Positions 1 to 10,610 are shown, counted from the stretch's first letter. The stretch: 64,000 nucleotides of DNA from Actinosynnema sp. ALI-1.44 (GCF_001984155.1 NZ_MTQO01000048.1:248001-312000), one strand, 5' to 3'. Notes: generated by a model from the letters alone, not told the origin. Made by a program: numbers and translations.

Positions 1-1
1 C

Positions 2-2620
2 GACCACGCCGCTGCGAGCAGCGCCGGCCTGAGGGTGCTGCGCGGAGTGGGGATCGAGTCGGAGGTCGAGGTTCCGTTCGCCGGGCTGCACCTGTTGCTG
101 CACCCGTACTTGGACAACGTCGACGCGCTGCCGAGGCCGCAGGGCACGGCGTTGCGGGCCGCCTTCGGGCTCGTCGACGCCGGCACCGTCGAGCGGTTCC
201 TGATCGGCGCAGCCACTCTGTCGCTGCTGTCCGAACTGGCCGGTGACGGGCCACTGGTCTGCCTGATCGACGACGCCCAGTGGTTCGACCGGGCATCCGC
301 GGACGCTCTGCTGTTCGCCGCCAGGCGGCTGCGGCAGGAGCCGGTGGCGATGCTGTTCGCCGTCCGGGACGGGACGGGGAGTTTCCCGGCCGAGGGCATC
401 GACACGGTCGTACTGCCCGCCCTGGACCGCGACAGCGCCATCGCCATGCTCAACGAGCACGCGTGCGGCCTGGCCAGCGCCACCAGGGCCCGGATCCTCG
501 CTGAGGCGAGGGGCAACCCGCTGGCCATCATCGAGTTCACCACGGCACTCACCGACCGGCGCCACGGCGGCGAACACGGGGGCGAACACGGCTGGTCCTT
601 GCCCGTGGCGCCGCTCCCGGTCGCCACACAGGTACAGGAAGCCTTCCGGGCTCGCATCGGTGAGCTGCCCGAGCCGACACAGCGGCTGCTGGTGCTGGTC
701 GCGGCCGACGACACCGCAGACCTCACTGTGCTGTTGAGCGCCGCGCAACGCCTCGGGCTGACCGCCGCGGACCTGGAACCGGCCGAGAAGTCGTCCCTGC
801 TCACCCTGTCGGCCCACACAGTCGCGTTCCGGCACCCGTTGATCCGGGCCGCCGCCCATCAAGGCGCTCCGCGCGGCTGGCAACTCGCCGCGCACCAGGC
901 GCTGGCCGACAGCTTGACCAGCGACCAGTACGCCGACCGTCGCGCATGGCACCTGGCTGCCGCCGCCACGGCACCGGACGAACACGCGGCGTACGCGCTC
1001 GAACAGGCCGCTCTGCGGGCGGGGCAGCGGGGCGGGGCGGCTGCCGTCGCGATCGCGCTCGAACGCGCCGCCCAACTCAGCGCCGACCCGGACGTGCGGG
1101 CACGGCGGCAGGTGGACGCCGCCAGAGCCGCCTACAACGTCAGCTGGCTCGACCGGGCCGCCGCACTCGCCTCGGCCGCCGCCGACGTCAGCGCCGACGC
1201 GTCCTTACAGGCGGAAGCCGCGTGGATCCGGGCGCAGGTGGCGTACGAACGCGACACCCCTGCGGCAGCCGCCGCGCTGATGCTGGACGGCACCGCTCCC
1301 ATTGTCGGTACCCACCCCGAACAGGCCGTGTCCATCCTCACCGACGCGATCGGGTGCGCCAAAGACGCCTGCGCACACCCCCTGATTGACCAGGCCGCAC
1401 AACTACTCGCAACGGTGTCGCTACCACCACGCTCCGCGTTGCGGCCAGTGGTCGACGGCATGCTCGGATTGGGCGACTTGTTCGCGGGCGACACCCGATC
1501 GGCCGTTACCAGAATGCGAAAGCTGGTGGAGACCGCCAGGGGCGGACACGTCCACGGCATGGTCGAACGGCTTCTCGCCGGATACCTGGCCCTCATCGTC
1601 GCCGACGACCAAGCCGCGACCGACGTGCTCGGCGCACTGGCCGCCGACGCCCGCCACCAGGGCGCGCTGGGCTGGCTGCCCTACGCCCTGGAGCCGCTGG
1701 CCATCGCCCAACTGCTTCGCGGCCGATTCCGCGACGCGGGGACCACCGTGGCCGAGGCCATGGCGGTGTCCGCCGATCTCGGTCAGGAAACCCAGGCCCT
1801 GATCATGACCGCCATCCCCGCCTGGCTGGCCGCGGTCGCGGGCGACGCGGGCACCTGCCGTTCGCACGCCGAGATCATGCTCGGCAACGAGGCAAGGCAC
1901 CCCACCAACGCCGCCATGGCCACCTGGGCGCTCGGCCTGCTCGATCTCGGCCGCGGCCAGTTCGACACGGCGACCGACTCCTTCGAGGCGGTGTGCGCCG
2001 GCCCGGCCCGGCGGGACTTCCTCATCCGGGCCGTCCCGGACCACGTGGAAGCCGCGGTGCGCAGCGGCCAGATGGCCCGAGCCGAGCGGCACGTGCCCGC
2101 ACTGGACAACTGGGCCGAGCACACCGGTCAGCCACACGCGGTCGCGCTGGCCCGCCGCTGCCACGCACTGCTCGCCACCGGTCCCGATGCCCGAACGCAC
2201 TACGAGGCCGCGTTGCGGCTGCACCAGGGGACCGACCGGCCCTACGACCACGCCCGAACCGCTCTGCTCTACGGCGAATGGTTACGCCGCCAGCGCCACC
2301 GAACCGACGCGCGCGCTCACCTGACCGACGCGCTGACCGGATTCGAACGGCTCGGCGCCCACGACTGGGCCGCGCGAGCCCGGACCGAACTGGCCGCCCT
2401 CGGCGACCGGCCGGTCGCCAGGGAACACGACCGCGATCCCGCCGCCCGGCTCACCCCACAGGAACTCCAGGTCGTCCGGCTGGCGGCCGAGGGGCTCAGC
2501 AACCGCGACATCGCCGCGCAGCTGTTCCTCAGCCCCCGCACCGTCGGACACCACCTCTACCGCGCCTACCCCAAACTCGGCGTCACCAAGAGGACGGAGC
2601 TCGCCCGGTTCACCCTGTGA
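2..2620 (+). CDS. LuxR-family large ATP-binding regulator (LAL type), 5' end outside window
   Basis: This is the C-terminal 872 residues of a large LuxR-type transcription regulator. The frame is already open at base 2 and matches the family before the first possible GTG at 35, so the true start and the Walker A loop lie upstream of the window. Visible parts are a Walker B-like stretch (CLIDDAQWFDRAS, around residue 92), a long helical TPR-like middle region, and a C-terminal LuxR helix-turn-helix (LTPQELQVVRLAAEGLSNRD, then SPRTVGHHL). Proteins of this type normally activate a nearby gene set in response to an unknown ligand; the target here cannot be read from the window. It converges on groEL across a strong hairpin. 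Confidence 0.9.
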   Translation, partial: DHAAASSAGLRVLRGVGIESEVEVPFAGLHLLLHPYLDNVDALPRPQGTALRAAFGLVDAGTVERFLIGAATLSLLSELAGDGPLVCLIDDAQWFDRASADALLFAARRLRQEPVAMLFAVRDGTGSFPAEGIDTVVLPALDRDSAIAMLNEHACGLASATRARILAEARGNPLAIIEFTTALTDRRHGGEHGGEHGWSLPVAPLPVATQVQEAFRARIGELPEPTQRLLVLVAADDTADLTVLLSAAQRLGLTAADLEPAEKSSLLTLSAHTVAFRHPLIRAAAHQGAPRGWQLAAHQALADSLTSDQYADRRAWHLAAAATAPDEHAAYALEQAALRAGQRGGAAAVAIALERAAQLSADPDVRARRQVDAARAAYNVSWLDRAAALASAAADVSADASLQAEAAWIRAQVAYERDTPAAAAALMLDGTAPIVGTHPEQAVSILTDAIGCAKDACAHPLIDQAAQLLATVSLPPRSALRPVVDGMLGLGDLFAGDTRSAVTRMRKLVETARGGHVHGMVERLLAGYLALIVADDQAATDVLGALAADARHQGALGWLPYALEPLAIAQLLRGRFRDAGTTVAEAMAVSADLGQETQALIMTAIPAWLAAVAGDAGTCRSHAEIMLGNEARHPTNAAMATWALGLLDLGRGQFDTATDSFEAVCAGPARRDFLIRAVPDHVEAAVRSGQMARAERHVPALDNWAEHTGQPHAVALARRCHALLATGPDARTHYEAALRLHQGTDRPYDHARTALLYGEWLRRQRHRTDARAHLTDALTGFERLGAHDWAARARTELAALGDRPVAREHDRDPAARLTPQELQVVRLAAEGLSNRDIAAQLFLSPRTVGHHLYRAYPKLGVTKRTELARFTL

Positions 2621-2640
2621 CCGGTCCTTGCGGGACTTCC

Positions 2641-2682
2641 GGTACCGAAAAGCCCGGTACCGAAAAGCCCGGTACTGAAAGC
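2641..2682. repeat. Three tandem 15-bp repeats downstream of the LuxR gene
   Basis: Two perfect tandem copies of GGTACCGAAAAGCCC (2641-2655 and 2656-2670) are followed by a diverged, truncated third copy (2671-2682). They lie in the 140-bp gap between the LuxR gene and groEL, just before the terminator hairpin. Function unknown; replication slippage is the simplest origin. Confidence 0.85.
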
Positions 2683-2685
2683 ACT

Positions 2686-2716
2686 GCGCCCCAGGGAGAA
2701 GAACTCCCTGGGGCGC
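2686..2716. terminator. Bidirectional hairpin between the LuxR gene and groEL
   Basis: A perfect 13-bp stem (GCGCCCCAGGGAG pairing with CTCCCTGGGGCGC) closes a 5-nt loop AAGAA between two convergent genes. There is no long U tract, as is usual in high-GC actinobacteria. It probably ends transcripts from both sides. Confidence 0.85.
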
Positions 2717-2760
2717 GGTATGTGTCTACCCTGCTACCTACCTCGCGGTGGTGGACTCGA

Positions 2761-4500
<1,740 letters not shown>

Positions 4501-4512
4501 TCACCATCCCGA

Positions 4513-4539
4513 CTAGCACTCAACTCTAGCGAGTGCTAA
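4513..4539. promoter_or_regulatory. CIRCE operator 1 (HrcA site) of groEL
   Basis: The arms CTAGCACTC and GAGTGCTAA are separated by exactly 9 bp, one base off the consensus TTAGCACTC-N9-GAGTGCTAA. It covers the expected transcription start of groEL. CIRCE is the binding site of the HrcA repressor. Confidence 0.93.
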
Positions 4540-4543
4540 CACG

Positions 4544-4572
4544 TGTTTAGCACTCTCCCCCGGCGAGTGCAA
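4544..4572 (-). promoter_or_regulatory. Predicted groEL promoter
   Basis: On the minus strand, a -35 hexamer TTGCAC (4572-4567) and a -10 TAAACA (4549-4544) are 17 bp apart, placing the start of transcription near 4537. The -35 overlaps one arm of CIRCE 2 and the start site lies in CIRCE 1, an arrangement that would let HrcA block the promoter twice. Confidence 0.6.
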
Positions 4573-4573
4573 G
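4547..4573. promoter_or_regulatory. CIRCE operator 2 of groEL
   Basis: The arms TTAGCACTC and GAGTGCAAG are separated by 9 bp; the left arm is perfect and the right arm has two mismatches. The copy starts 34 bp from CIRCE 1 and sits between the predicted -35 and -10. Two CIRCE copies are also known upstream of groEL genes in other actinobacteria. Confidence 0.85.
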
Positions 4574-4582
4574 AAACGCAGG

Positions 4583-5848
4583 TCAGCCGGTCGGGATACC
4601 GGTGAGTGTCGGCAGCGTCCGCCGGGTCGTCACCACGCCGCTCTGCGACCGCTTGGTCGTGGACGACGGGTTCTCACCGACCGGGATCTGCGGCTTGGAC
4701 GTGGTGTCGTCCTGGCCACCGCCACCACCGCCGCTGCTGCTGTTGCTCGTGAGCAGGAAGACCACCAGCACCACGACGGCGATCGCGACGAGACCGACGA
4801 GCACCGGCACCAGCCACCGCTTGCCGCCCCTGTCGGAGGTGAACGCCGACGAGCCGACCGGTGTCGGCGGGCGCACCCGGTGGAAGTCCCCGGGCGGCTG
4901 CGGGGGCTGCTGCTGAGGTGGCTGTTGTGGCTGGGGCTGCTGGGTGGGCCGGTAGGCCTGCTGCTGGGGCGGTGGCACGGGCTGCGCCGTCGCCGGGCGC
5001 GGCGGCTCGGTCCGCGGCGCCTGCTGGAGCGCCTGGCGCGCCGCGCCGATCAGCGCCTTGCAGTCGGGGTAGCGGACCTTCGGGTCCTTGGCCATGCCAC
5101 GGCGGATCACCTCGTCGACCGGCTTGGGCAGCGCGACGATGCCGGTGACCGCGGGCGGGTCGAGGTTGAGGTGTCCCTGGATGACCTCGGGGACCTTGCC
5201 CTGGTACGGCGGCCGCCCGGTCAGGCAGGCGAACAGCACGCAAGCCAGCGAGTACGCGTCGGTGCGCCCGTCGACCGGCTCACCACGCAGGTGCTCCGGC
5301 GCGGCGTACGTCGGCGAGCCGAGGAAATCGCCGCTGCGGGTCCGGTGGCCGGTGGCGCCGCGCCTGGTCAGGCCGAAGTCGGCGAGGTAGACGTGCTCGG
5401 TCGAGGTCTCCCTGCTGGTCACCAGCACGTTCGCCGGTTTGACGTCCAGGTGCACCAGGCCGCGGTCGTGCAGCGTGTCCAGCGCCTCGGCGACCTGCCC
5501 GAGCAGCGAGAGCGTGCGCTCCGGGCTGATCGGGCCGTCACGGATGATGCTGGCCAGGTCGGAGCCGTCGACCAGTCGCATGGCGATGTAGAGCAGGCCG
5601 TCGACCTCACCGAAGTCGTACAGCGGCACGACGTTGGCGTGGTCGATCGCGGAGGTGTTTCTCGCCTCGTCGACGAACCGCTCGCGGAACTCCGCGTCCT
5701 CACCCAGGTGCTCGCCGATGACCTTCAGAGCCACCTTGCGACCGAGCCGGACGTCGGTGGCCTTGTACATCACGCTCATGCCGCCACGGCCAAGCACACC
5801 GTCGATCCGGTAATGCCCTAGGCGACGCCCGGTGAGGTCCTCCGACAC
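4583..5848 (-). CDS. Membrane Ser/Thr protein kinase (PknB-like, no PASTA)
   Basis: A 421-residue eukaryotic-type kinase that would phosphorylate cytoplasmic proteins. The kinase domain spans about residues 10-265, with glycine loop GRGGMSVMYK, lysine in VALKVI, catalytic HLDVKPANVL, DFG in LADFGL and APE in YAAPEH. The usual HRD arginine is Leu, making it a non-RD kinase that may not need activation-loop phosphorylation. A Pro/Gln-rich linker follows, then one membrane helix (WLVPVLVGLVAIAVVVLVVF) and a short outer Ser/Thr/Gly tail with no PASTA repeats. A GTG at 5848 fits the family start (MSEDLTGRRLGHYRI) better than the longer frame from 5881. It lies directly upstream of the groEL promoter. 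Confidence 0.93.
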   Translation of the reverse strand: MSEDLTGRRLGHYRIDGVLGRGGMSVMYKATDVRLGRKVALKVIGEHLGEDAEFRERFVDEARNTSAIDHANVVPLYDFGEVDGLLYIAMRLVDGSDLASIIRDGPISPERTLSLLGQVAEALDTLHDRGLVHLDVKPANVLVTSRETSTEHVYLADFGLTRRGATGHRTRSGDFLGSPTYAAPEHLRGEPVDGRTDAYSLACVLFACLTGRPPYQGKVPEVIQGHLNLDPPAVTGIVALPKPVDEVIRRGMAKDPKVRYPDCKALIGAARQALQQAPRTEPPRPATAQPVPPPQQQAYRPTQQPQPQQPPQQQPPQPPGDFHRVRPPTPVGSSAFTSDRGGKRWLVPVLVGLVAIAVVVLVVFLLTSNSSSGGGGGGQDDTTSKPQIPVGENPSSTTKRSQSGVVTTRRTLPTLTGIPTG

Positions 5849-5901
5849 GCAGCGCAGCCTAACGTCCGCCCGGACGCGCACGTGGGCGTATCCGGGATTT
5901 G

Positions 5902-6534
5902 TTACGTGAGGGCCGCGATCATGCTCTGCGGTTTGCGCGTCTGGGTGAGCACCTGGCCCGGACCGGCGAAGTCGAGCAGCAACCCCTCACCCGTGCGCAT
6001 CGACTGCGGCATCGACTGGCTGGCCGCGCGCAACCGGGTCTGGGTGCCCTCGGTGTAGGCGACCAGGCAGGCCGGTGTGACGGTGATCGCGGCGCCCGGT
6101 TCCAGGTTGACCACGTCCAACGCGCCGCACGAGGCGAGCACCACGGAGCCCTGGCCGGAGACGTGCTCGAGGAAGCCCGTGTCGGCGCCGAACATCGGCC
6201 GGAAGGCCTGCCAGGCCGAGTCGTACCGGATCGTGCTCGAGGCGGCCAGCGAGACACCACGGGTCACGCACCAGCCCGTGATGCCCTCGAGCTCGAGCGT
6301 GTACACCTCGCCCGGTAACGCGGGAGCCACGTCCACCCACCCGCCTTCCGGCGGCGCGGTGAACAACGCCGGGTGCGCGCGCTTGCCACGGGCACCGCCC
6401 TTCGGCCGGACGTCGATCTGCACGCCGTAGCTCGCCGAGAGCATCAGGTCGTAGTCGGCCTGGATCGCCTCGCCGGGCGCGAGCAGCAGCCTGGCCACGC
6501 CGTACGCAGGGGTGTGTCGGGTCCGGACCTGCAA
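5902..6534 (-). CDS. AIM24-family protein
   Basis: A 210-residue protein of the AIM24/DUF124 family, a beta-rich fold of unknown bacterial role (the yeast relative is mitochondrial). Recognisable features are the glycine- and basic-rich RPKGGARGKRAHPALF segment and repeated hydrophobic beta segments. The start is chosen as TTG at 6534 because a strong GGAGGGG site lies just upstream (6539-6545). A longer frame to 6585 would leave that site inside the gene. It is divergent from moeA, and the kinase follows it 50 bp downstream on the same strand. Confidence 0.8.
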   Translation of the reverse strand: MQVRTRHTPAYGVARLLLAPGEAIQADYDLMLSASYGVQIDVRPKGGARGKRAHPALFTAPPEGGWVDVAPALPGEVYTLELEGITGWCVTRGVSLAASSTIRYDSAWQAFRPMFGADTGFLEHVSGQGSVVLASCGALDVVNLEPGAAITVTPACLVAYTEGTQTRLRAASQSMPQSMRTGEGLLLDFAGPGQVLTQTRKPQSMIAALT

Positions 6535-6633
6535 CGTTCCCCTCCGAAGATCAGCGTGCCTCGCATCACGAGTCTGGCACGTCACGCAGTCGTCACTATG
6601 TCGTTGCTGTCCGCCACGGTGCAGGATGCATGC

Positions 6634-7854
6634 GTGCCGAACACAGCGACCAGATTCCGCAGCGTCGATTCATACCGTGCGACCATCCACGCACTGGTGG
6701 CCGACCTGCCGATCGAGCGACTTCCGGTGGCGGACTGCCTCGGACTCGTCCTCGCCGAGGATGTGACGGCACCCATCGCGTTGCCGCCGTTCGACAACTC
6801 CGCCATGGACGGGTACGCCGTGCGTTCCGTCGACGTGGTCGGCGCGAGTGAGGAACACCCCGTCGAGTTGCCCGTGCCCGAGGACATCCCGGCCGGACGG
6901 ACCGACGTCGTGCCGTTGCTGCCCGGTACCGCGCACCGGATCATGACCGGCGCGCCCGTGCCGCCCGGCGCGGACTCGGTCGTCAAGGTCGAGTTGACGG
7001 ACTCCGGTGTGCAGCGGGTGCGCATCTTCGCGCCCGTCAGCGTCGGCACCCACCTGCGCCGGACGGGCGAGGACGTGCGGGAGGGCACGACGGTCCTGAC
7101 CAGGGGAGCCGTCCTCGCGCCTCCTCAGCTCGGGTTCCTGGCGGCGCTCGGGTTGTCCCACCTGCCCGTACGCCGACGCCCGCGTGTGCTGATCCTGTCC
7201 ACCGGCACGGAACTGGTGCAGCCGGGAACGCCGCTGGTGCCGGGGCAGATCTACGAGTCCAACAGCGTGCACATCGCCGCGGCCGTGCAGGAGATCGGTG
7301 GCGTCGCCCACGTCCTGCGGTCGGTCCCCGACGACGTCAACGCCCTCTACGAGGCGCTGAAGCCGCATCTGGACGACCACGACCTGCTCATCACCACCGG
7401 TGGCGTGAGCGCGGGCGCCTACGAGGTGGTCAAGGACGCTCTGGCGGGCGAGGGCGTCGAGTTCCTCAAGGTCGCCGTGCAGCCCGGTGGGCCGCAGGGA
7501 TTCGGCACTTACATGGGGTTGCCCGTTGTCACACTGCCCGGCAACCCGGTCAGCGCGGCGCTGTCGTTCGAGCTTTTCGTACGCCCCGCGTTGCTGCGCG
7601 CGATGGGGCGTCCGGACACGGACCGGCCGCGCATCCGGGCGAAGGCCAGCAGCGAGATGACGTCCCCTGCGGGCAAGAAGCAGTACCGCCGGGGCTTCTA
7701 CGACGCGGGATCCGTGCGGGCAGTGCCGGTCGGCGGCCCGGGGTCGCACCTGCTCATGGCCTTCGCACAGGCCAACTGCCTGATCGAGGTGCCGGAGGAC
7801 GTCACAGTGGTGGCCGCGGGCGAGGAAGTCGAACTGCTCGTGCTCACCCAGTGA
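6634..7854 (+). CDS. moeA: Molybdopterin molybdenumtransferase MoeA
   Basis: A 406-residue enzyme that inserts molybdate into adenylated molybdopterin, the last step of molybdenum cofactor synthesis. The family signature FDNSAMDGYA is near residue 55, GTELV and TTGGVSAGAYE mark the central MogA-like domain, and LPGNPVSAALSFE follows. The length matches the family. A GTG at 6634 with AGGA eight bases upstream is preferred; an in-frame ATG at 6598 lacks a ribosome site. Its place next to psd-pssA corresponds to moeA2 (Rv0438c) in M. tuberculosis. No other cofactor genes are in the window. Confidence 0.95.
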   Translation: MPNTATRFRSVDSYRATIHALVADLPIERLPVADCLGLVLAEDVTAPIALPPFDNSAMDGYAVRSVDVVGASEEHPVELPVPEDIPAGRTDVVPLLPGTAHRIMTGAPVPPGADSVVKVELTDSGVQRVRIFAPVSVGTHLRRTGEDVREGTTVLTRGAVLAPPQLGFLAALGLSHLPVRRRPRVLILSTGTELVQPGTPLVPGQIYESNSVHIAAAVQEIGGVAHVLRSVPDDVNALYEALKPHLDDHDLLITTGGVSAGAYEVVKDALAGEGVEFLKVAVQPGGPQGFGTYMGLPVVTLPGNPVSAALSFELFVRPALLRAMGRPDTDRPRIRAKASSEMTSPAGKKQYRRGFYDAGSVRAVPVGGPGSHLLMAFAQANCLIEVPEDVTVVAAGEEVELLVLTQ

Positions 7855-8039
7855 CAGGACGCATACGAAGAGCATTTTGATCCCACCTTCACGCGCCCTA
7901 AACTGGGTCGACCGGGTAATTCATGTGGATGAACCGACAGATGCCGGTGCATCGTCGGGGGATGCATCGGCACCTGGTCGCACCAAGTCGGGCAGACTTG
8001 GGAGCACACATCACCCGTCGTGATCAGGAAAAGGCCGCA

Positions 8040-8738
8040 GTGACTTCTTCCCCGCAACGTCCCGTCGCCCATTTCGTCGAGCTGGCGCGCGGGATCGTGC
8101 CACCCATGAACCCGGCCGGCCGCCCGTTCGTGCTCGCCGCCGCCGCGCTCACCCTCGTGCTGCGCAAGGTCTGGCGGCCGCTCGGTGTCGTCGGCGCGGT
8201 GCTCACCGGCTGGACGGCGTGGTTCTTCCGCGAGCCCAAGCGGGTCACGCCGAGCCGCTCCGGCCTGGCCGTCGCCCCCGCCGACGGCACGGTCTCGCAG
8301 GTGTCCGAGGTCGTCGCGCCACCGGAGCTCGGCCTCGGCGACGCGCCGATGCTGCGGGTGAGCGTGTTCCTCTCGGTGTTCGACGTGCACGTCCAGCGCG
8401 TGCCCGCGTCCGGCGAGGTGCTGCGCAAGATCTACCACCCCGGCAAGTTCCTCTCGGCTGACCTGGACAAGGCCAGCGAGGAGAACGAGCGCAACACGGT
8501 GCTGCTGCGCACCGAGGACGGTCATCAGCTGGTCGTCGTGCAGATCGCGGGTCTGGTGGCCCGGCGGATCGTGTGCCACATCGACGAGGGCGACAAGGTC
8601 GCGGCCGGTGCCACGTACGGCCTGATCCGGTTCGGTTCCCGTGTGGACACCTACGTACCGCTCGGCAGCCGGGTGCTGGTCGAGCCGGGCCAGCGGACGA
8701 TCGGTGGCGAGACCGTCATCGCCGAACTGGGAGGCTGA
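8040..8738 (+). CDS. psd: Phosphatidylserine decarboxylase
   Basis: A 232-residue membrane-associated enzyme of the short PSD class that turns phosphatidylserine into phosphatidylethanolamine. It self-cleaves at the Gly-Ser of RFGSRVDTY near the C-terminus, making the pyruvoyl cofactor from the Ser. The hydrophobic N-terminal stretch (FVLAAAALTLVLRKVW) anchors it, and FLSVFDVHVQRVP is a family signature. GTG at 8040 follows an AGGAAAAGG site; the longer frame from 7923 runs into non-coding sequence. The next gene, pssA, makes its substrate and starts 5 bp later, so the pair is an operon. Confidence 0.96.
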   Translation: MTSSPQRPVAHFVELARGIVPPMNPAGRPFVLAAAALTLVLRKVWRPLGVVGAVLTGWTAWFFREPKRVTPSRSGLAVAPADGTVSQVSEVVAPPELGLGDAPMLRVSVFLSVFDVHVQRVPASGEVLRKIYHPGKFLSADLDKASEENERNTVLLRTEDGHQLVVVQIAGLVARRIVCHIDEGDKVAAGATYGLIRFGSRVDTYVPLGSRVLVEPGQRTIGGETVIAELGG

Positions 8739-8743
8739 GCCAG

Positions 8744-9760
8744 ATGGCGGCGCGTACCGCCCCCGGAGTTCGACTACTGCCCAACGCGATCACCGTCCTC
8801 GCCATGTGCGCGGGCTTGTCCGCCGTTCAGTTCGCGTTGAACGGCAACTACGAGGCCGTGCTCGCCTCGATCTTCGCCGCGGCCATTCTGGACAGCCTGG
8901 ACGGCCGGATCGCCAGGCTGCTGGACGCGACCACCAAGATGGGCGCGGAGCTGGACTCGCTCTCCGACGCGATCGCGTTCGGCGTGGCGCCCGCTCTCGT
9001 GCTGTACCAATGGAAACTCGGCGAGGGCGGCGACCGCCTCGGGTGGATCTTCGCGTTGGTGTTCGCGGTCTGCATGATCCTTCGCCTGGCGCGCTTCAAC
9101 ACGCTGCTCGACGACGGCAACCAGCCGCCGTACGCCAAGGAGTTCTTCGTCGGCGTGCCCGCGCCCGCGGGGGGCATGCTCGCGTTGCTGCCGATGATCG
9201 TGTGGCTGGAGTTCGACCGCGCCGACGGCTGGTGGACCGACCAGGTCGTGGTGATGGTGTGGACAGTCGCCGTGGCCGCGCTGCTGATCAGCAGGATCCC
9301 CACGCTGTCGGTGAAGACCGTGCGGGTGCCGCCGCGGATGGTCGTGCCGGTCCTGGTCAGCGTCACGGCGCTGGCCGCGGCCGTTGTCACGTACCCGATC
9401 GCGGCGCTGGGCATCTTCCTGATCGTCTACTTGCTGCACATCCCGTACGCGGTGCGCCGCAAGCACTGGCTGGCCAACCACCCCGAGGCGTGGGACGTGC
9501 CGCCGCGTGAGCGCAGGGCGATCCGCAGCCAGGCACGCAGGCTGGGTCTGCGGCCGCCGCTGCGCCGCCGTGTGGCCGGGGTTGCCCGCCGTGTCCGGAT
9601 GGGTGGCCGCAGGGCGGGCGAGAACGAGCGGTTGCACCCGGGCTGGCAGTCGTACCAGCAGCCCGAGCAGCAGCCACGCGTGCTCAGCCCGGCACCGAAA
9701 CGGCGCAGCTGGCGCCGGATCGGGCTGCGCCGTCAGCCGCGTCCGCCGCGCGACCGCTGA
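8744..9760 (+). CDS. pssA: CDP-diacylglycerol-serine O-phosphatidyltransferase
   Basis: A 338-residue membrane enzyme that joins CDP-diacylglycerol and serine to make phosphatidylserine, the substrate of psd just upstream. The CDP-alcohol phosphotransferase signature DxxDGxxAR-x8-GxxxDxxxD is complete (LDSLDGRIAR, then GAELDSLSD, residues about 50-75). Six or so hydrophobic segments follow, then an unusually long basic, Arg- and Pro-rich cytoplasmic tail of about 95 residues. ATG at 8744 has a GGGAGG site overlapping the end of psd. Confidence 0.95.
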   Translation: MAARTAPGVRLLPNAITVLAMCAGLSAVQFALNGNYEAVLASIFAAAILDSLDGRIARLLDATTKMGAELDSLSDAIAFGVAPALVLYQWKLGEGGDRLGWIFALVFAVCMILRLARFNTLLDDGNQPPYAKEFFVGVPAPAGGMLALLPMIVWLEFDRADGWWTDQVVVMVWTVAVAALLISRIPTLSVKTVRVPPRMVVPVLVSVTALAAAVVTYPIAALGIFLIVYLLHIPYAVRRKHWLANHPEAWDVPPRERRAIRSQARRLGLRPPLRRRVAGVARRVRMGGRRAGENERLHPGWQSYQQPEQQPRVLSPAPKRRSWRRIGLRRQPRPPRDR

Positions 9761-9802
9761 TTTCGACTTGCCGGTTTCGATTTGCCGATTTCGATTTGCA
9801 CC
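9761..9802. repeat. Three tandem 14-bp repeats between pssA and the methyltransferase gene
   Basis: Copies TTTCGACTTGCCGG, TTTCGATTTGCCGA and TTTCGATTTGCACC are head to tail at 9761, 9775 and 9789. They fill most of the 60-bp gap and begin right after the pssA stop. Function unknown. Confidence 0.8.
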
Positions 9803-9820
9803 GTCCCGCATGATCGGGAC

Positions 9821-10576
9821 ATGCGGTCGTTTGACGAACTGGTAGCCGAGGCGGACGCCGAGCCGACCGAGGGCTGGGACTTCTCGTGGTTCGAAGGCCG
9901 GGCGACCGAAGCCCGGCCTTCGTGGGGCTACCAGCGGTCCATGGGCGAGCGGATGGCCGTCGCGAGTGCGGCGTTGGACATCCAGACCGGCGGTGGTGAA
10001 GTCCTCGCCGGTGTCGCCAAGCGCCCACCCGTGTGCGTTGCCACCGAAGCGTGGCCGCCCAATGTGGCCAAGGCGACGGCGTTGCTCCACCCGTTGGGCA
10101 CGGCCGTGGTCGCCGACCCCGAGGAGCCGCCGCTGCCCTTCGCGGACGGCGCGTTCGACCTCGTGGTGAGCAGGCACCCGGTGCGGCCGTACTTCGGCGA
10201 GATCGCGCGGGTGCTGCGGCCCGGCGGCACGTACTTCGCCCAGCACGTCGGCCCGGCCAGCGTGTTCGAACTGGTCGAGTACTTCCTCGGCCCGTTGCCG
10301 GACGAGACGCGCAACGGCCGTCATCCGGATTCGGAACGCGCCGACGCCGAGGCGGCCGGGCTGGCGGTCGTCGACGTGCGCACCGAGCGGCTGCGGATGG
10401 AGTTCTTCGATGTCGGTGCGGTCGTGTACTTCCTGCGCAAGGTGATCTGGATGGTTCCGGGCTTCACCTCAGCCGCGTACCTGCCGCGGTTGCGTGAGCT
10501 GCATGAGCGGATCGCCGCCGACGGCCCGTTCGTCGCGCACAGCAGCCGGACGTTGTTCGAGGCCCGCAAGGCCTGA
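9821..10576 (+). CDS. SAM-dependent methyltransferase, class I
   Basis: A 251-residue protein with a class I methyltransferase fold. The segment ADGAFDLVVSRHPV followed by IARVLRPGGTYFAQHVG is the acidic-loop and post-motif pattern of the Methyltransf_11 group. The N-terminal SAM-binding glycine loop is weak (ALDIQTGGGEVLAG). The ATG at 9821 begins MRSFDELVAEADAEPTEGWD, as relatives do. The substrate is unknown. It sits downstream of pssA in the same direction but after a repeat-filled gap, so it is probably separate from lipid synthesis. Confidence 0.85.
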   Translation: MRSFDELVAEADAEPTEGWDFSWFEGRATEARPSWGYQRSMGERMAVASAALDIQTGGGEVLAGVAKRPPVCVATEAWPPNVAKATALLHPLGTAVVADPEEPPLPFADGAFDLVVSRHPVRPYFGEIARVLRPGGTYFAQHVGPASVFELVEYFLGPLPDETRNGRHPDSERADAEAAGLAVVDVRTERLRMEFFDVGAVVYFLRKVIWMVPGFTSAAYLPRLRELHERIAADGPFVAHSSRTLFEARKA

Positions 10577-10610
10577 TCGGTTGCCGTGGTGCGGACCACT
10601 CGTTCGCACG

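Noticed and set aside
2641-2682. Tandem repeats considered as a CRISPR start
   Set aside because: Units are 15 bp with no spacers and only three copies.
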